Below the pieces are notes generated by a model. That model saw only the letters and a list, made by a program, of their open reading frames with translations, did not search any database and was not told the DNA's origin. The position numbers and the translations under genes were made by a program. DNA of 7,980 nt from the NCBI GenBank assembly GCA_903919165.1, contig CAIXHJ010000403.1, positions 1 to 7,980 of the forward strand, written 5' to 3'. Shown in pieces: positions 6,836 through 7,980 of the stretch (position 1 is the stretch's first letter; each line of letters opens with the position of its first letter). The DNA is from an uncultured Holophagaceae bacterium (GTDB taxonomy: Bacteria > Acidobacteriota > Holophagae > Holophagales > Holophagaceae).

Positions 6836-7567
6836 ATGGAACACCACGCATCGTTGCTTGCCCAGTGGCTCACCCATGTGCTGCATCTGGCCCAGCATGC
6901 CTGGCCGGGCTTCGCCCACGGGGCGCACCTGTCCATCCTGGAGCGCTATGACCACCTCCTGAACGCGGCCCTGGCGGCCCTGACCACCATAGCCATCACC
7001 ACCTTGGTACGGAAGAACCTAGCCCGCATCCCCGGTCCCCTGCAGCAGGTCTTTGAGTGGGTGGTCGGCGGCCTGAAGGACATGATCAACGAAAACATCG
7101 CCCACCACGGTGAGAGGTACCTGCCTTTCGTCGGGACCATTGCATTGTTCGTCTTCTTCAATAACCTGTTTGGCCTGATCCCTGCCCTTAGCCCCGGGAC
7201 CAGCAATTGGAACGTGACCCTGGGTGCGGCCCTGGTGGTGTTCGCCTACTACAATTTCCACGGCATGAGGGAGCAGGGCTTCGTGAAGTACTGGGCCCAC
7301 TTCGCCGGTCCGATTTGGTGGCTGGCCCCCCTCATGTTCCCCCTGGAGATCCTCGGCCTGCTGAGCCGCATCCTCAGCCATTCCCTGCGTCTCTTCGGCA
7401 ACATCGCCGGTGAGCATCTGGTGGCGGGCATCTTCTTTGGGCTCATGCCGATCCTACTGCCGTTGCCCATGATGTTCCTGGGGCTCTTCTTCGGCTTGAT
7501 CCAGACCTTCGTGTTCACGATGCTCACCGCCATCTACCTCAGCGGCGCCGTATCCCACGACCACTGA
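6836..7567 (+). CDS. atpB: F-type ATP synthase subunit a
   Basis: Subunit a forms the two ion half-channels of Fo against the rotating c-ring. The 243-residue protein has the signature SLRLFGNIAGEHLV, in which R185 matches the essential E. coli R210, and GLIQTFVFTMLTAIYLSGAV, in which Q223 matches Q252. E193 corresponds to E. coli E219. The position of E. coli H245 is G216 here; that site varies between lineages. FVFFNNLFGLIPALSPGT is the conserved earlier helix. The N-terminus is histidine-rich (HH at 3-4, then H15, H17, H21, H28, H31) and probably lies outside. The gene is 12 nt after atpI; GAGG at 6822-6825 overlaps the atpI stop and is spaced 10 nt from the ATG, so the start is reasonable. 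Confidence 0.97.
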   Translation: MEHHASLLAQWLTHVLHLAQHAWPGFAHGAHLSILERYDHLLNAALAALTTIAITTLVRKNLARIPGPLQQVFEWVVGGLKDMINENIAHHGERYLPFVGTIALFVFFNNLFGLIPALSPGTSNWNVTLGAALVVFAYYNFHGMREQGFVKYWAHFAGPIWWLAPLMFPLEILGLLSRILSHSLRLFGNIAGEHLVAGIFFGLMPILLPLPMMFLGLFFGLIQTFVFTMLTAIYLSGAVSHDH

Positions 7568-7572
7568 TGCCG

Positions 7573-7617
7573 TCCGGGAGTGCTCGCGGGGCTCGCAATG
7601 GCCCCCCGGGACCCCCG
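7573..7617. repeat. Diverged relative of the palindromic repeat
   Basis: The segment starts TCCGGGAGTGCTCGC and ends CCGGGACCCCCG. It aligns with the first part of repeat copies 1 and 2 (TCCGGGGGTTCCTCGC ... AGGACCCCCG) allowing small gaps. It can form nested pairing: CCGGG at 7574-7578 with CCCGG at 7605-7609, and GGGG/C around 7588-7592 with G/CCCC from 7601. No T-run follows, so it is not a classic terminator. Common origin is inference from an alignment by eye. Confidence 0.45.
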
Positions 7618-7716
7618 ACAGGTTGACCGGGCCGAGCCCGATCGCGCTGTCCGCTCCCACCCACACCCACTGTCATTTACCCGTCCCCGGGATTCCGAAC
7701 CCCCCGGACACCCCAC

Positions 7717-7722
7717 AAGGAG
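7717..7722 (+). promoter_or_regulatory. Strong Shine-Dalgarno of atpE
   Basis: AAGGAG lies 7 nt before the ATG at 7730, close to ideal and among the strongest SDs in the window. It sits in an otherwise C-rich leader, which should leave it accessible. This fits the need to make many c subunits per synthase, and it fixes the start used for atpE, including the N-terminal extension. Confidence 0.85.
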
Positions 7723-7729
7723 CACCACC

Positions 7730-7980
7730 ATGAAGAAATTCCTCACCACCGCCTTCCTCTTCACCCTGGCCGCCGTCGCCTTTGCCCAGGGAGCCCCCGC
7801 TGCTACGAAGAGCCTCTTTGAAGGCCAGTTCACGGCCCACATCGCCCTCGCCATCGCTGCCGCCGGTTGCGGTTTGGGACAGGGCAAGGCCGTGGCTGCC
7901 GCCGTCGAGGGCGTGGCCCGCAATCCCCAGGCCGCAGGTAACATCCGCACCACGATGATCATCGGCTTGGCCCTCATCGA
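7730..7980 (+). CDS. atpE: F-type ATP synthase subunit c with N-terminal signal peptide (partial)
   Basis: Subunit c forms the rotor ring of Fo. The first 83 codons and two bases (GA) of codon 84 are present. Residues 1-19 (MKKFLTTAFLFTLAAVAFA) look like a cleavable signal peptide, with AFA before Gln20 as a likely signal peptidase I site. The mature part has the first-helix glycine motif GCGLGQG (46-52), then AVEGVARNPQAAGNI with the polar loop R64-N65-P66, then the second helix TTMIIGLALI. Codon 84, cut by the window end, is where the ion-binding Glu/Asp is expected (E. coli D61). Q51 lies exactly 33 residues before it, the position of the Na+ ligand Q32 in Ilyobacter; chloroplast H+ rings also have Gln there. 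C47 aligns with E. coli A24 beside the ion site. The product is certain; the coupling ion is not. Confidence 0.95.
   Translation, partial: MKKFLTTAFLFTLAAVAFAQGAPAATKSLFEGQFTAHIALAIAAAGCGLGQGKAVAAAVEGVARNPQAAGNIRTTMIIGLALI

Larger units (their letters stand above)
7568..7729. other. Non-coding atpB-atpE spacer
   Basis: A 162-nt gap, unusually long for two neighbouring Fo genes. 7573-7617 holds a GC-rich palindromic segment related to the nuo/atp spacer repeat. 7654-7688 is a C-rich, G-poor stretch (20 C and 2 G in 35). A strong SD precedes atpE. TTGACC at 7623 looks like a -35 box but no acceptable -10 follows at normal spacing, so no promoter is called. Frames across the gap are not convincing genes. 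Confidence 0.75.

Noticed and set aside
7623..7628. TTGACC as a -35 box before atpE
   Set aside because: No acceptable -10 at 16-18 nt spacing (sequence there is GCTGTC-like).
1..7980. Novel defence, mobile or biosynthetic system
   Set aside because: Every credible gene belongs to the nuo or atp families; no transposase, integrase, nuclease or unknown large ORF is seen on either strand.

Overview
This is a GC-rich, densely packed, single-strand bacterial window that joins the end of a respiratory complex I (nuo) operon to the start of an ATP synthase Fo (atp) operon. All real genes are on the + strand. Strong third-position G/C bias, SD-led starts and stop/start overlaps indicate an ordinary chromosomal housekeeping region. 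The taxon cannot be fixed from the sequence. The protein flavour (long NuoL with a histidine-rich loop, AtpE with a signal peptide, nuo followed directly by atpZ-atpI-atpB-atpE) makes me think of Acidobacteriota, perhaps Holophagae, but this is a low-confidence inference.

Layout. 1-61: last codons of nuoJ. 61-363: nuoK. 372-2696: nuoL. 2719-4425: nuoM. 4425-5888: nuoN. These encode the membrane arm of NADH:quinone oxidoreductase, and the proton-channel residues known from E. coli are present. In NuoK and NuoM they fall at identical residue numbers. 5889-6144 is a non-coding spacer with a tandem palindromic repeat (two ~78-79 nt copies about 95% identical plus a partial third). The first copy contains a terminator-like hairpin. 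6145-6432: atpZ-like small membrane protein. 6425-6823: AtpI. 6836-7567: AtpB (subunit a). 7568-7729: a second non-coding spacer with a divergent relative of the repeat and a C-rich stretch. 7730-7980: start of atpE (subunit c), cut by the window edge inside the codon of the expected ion-binding carboxylate.

Functionally, NuoJ-N pump protons as NADH is oxidised, and AtpB/AtpE form the ion path and rotor of the F-type ATP synthase that uses the gradient. AtpZ and AtpI are assembly or accessory proteins for the c-ring. The window therefore places a major generator and the consumer of the ion gradient head to tail.

I see no mobile element, CRISPR, tRNA, defence or other novel gene system. The observations most worth a second look are the palindromic repeat family in the two spacers, the histidine-rich segments of NuoL and NuoM, and the AtpE features (signal peptide, Gln at the Na+-ligand position, Cys near the ion site).
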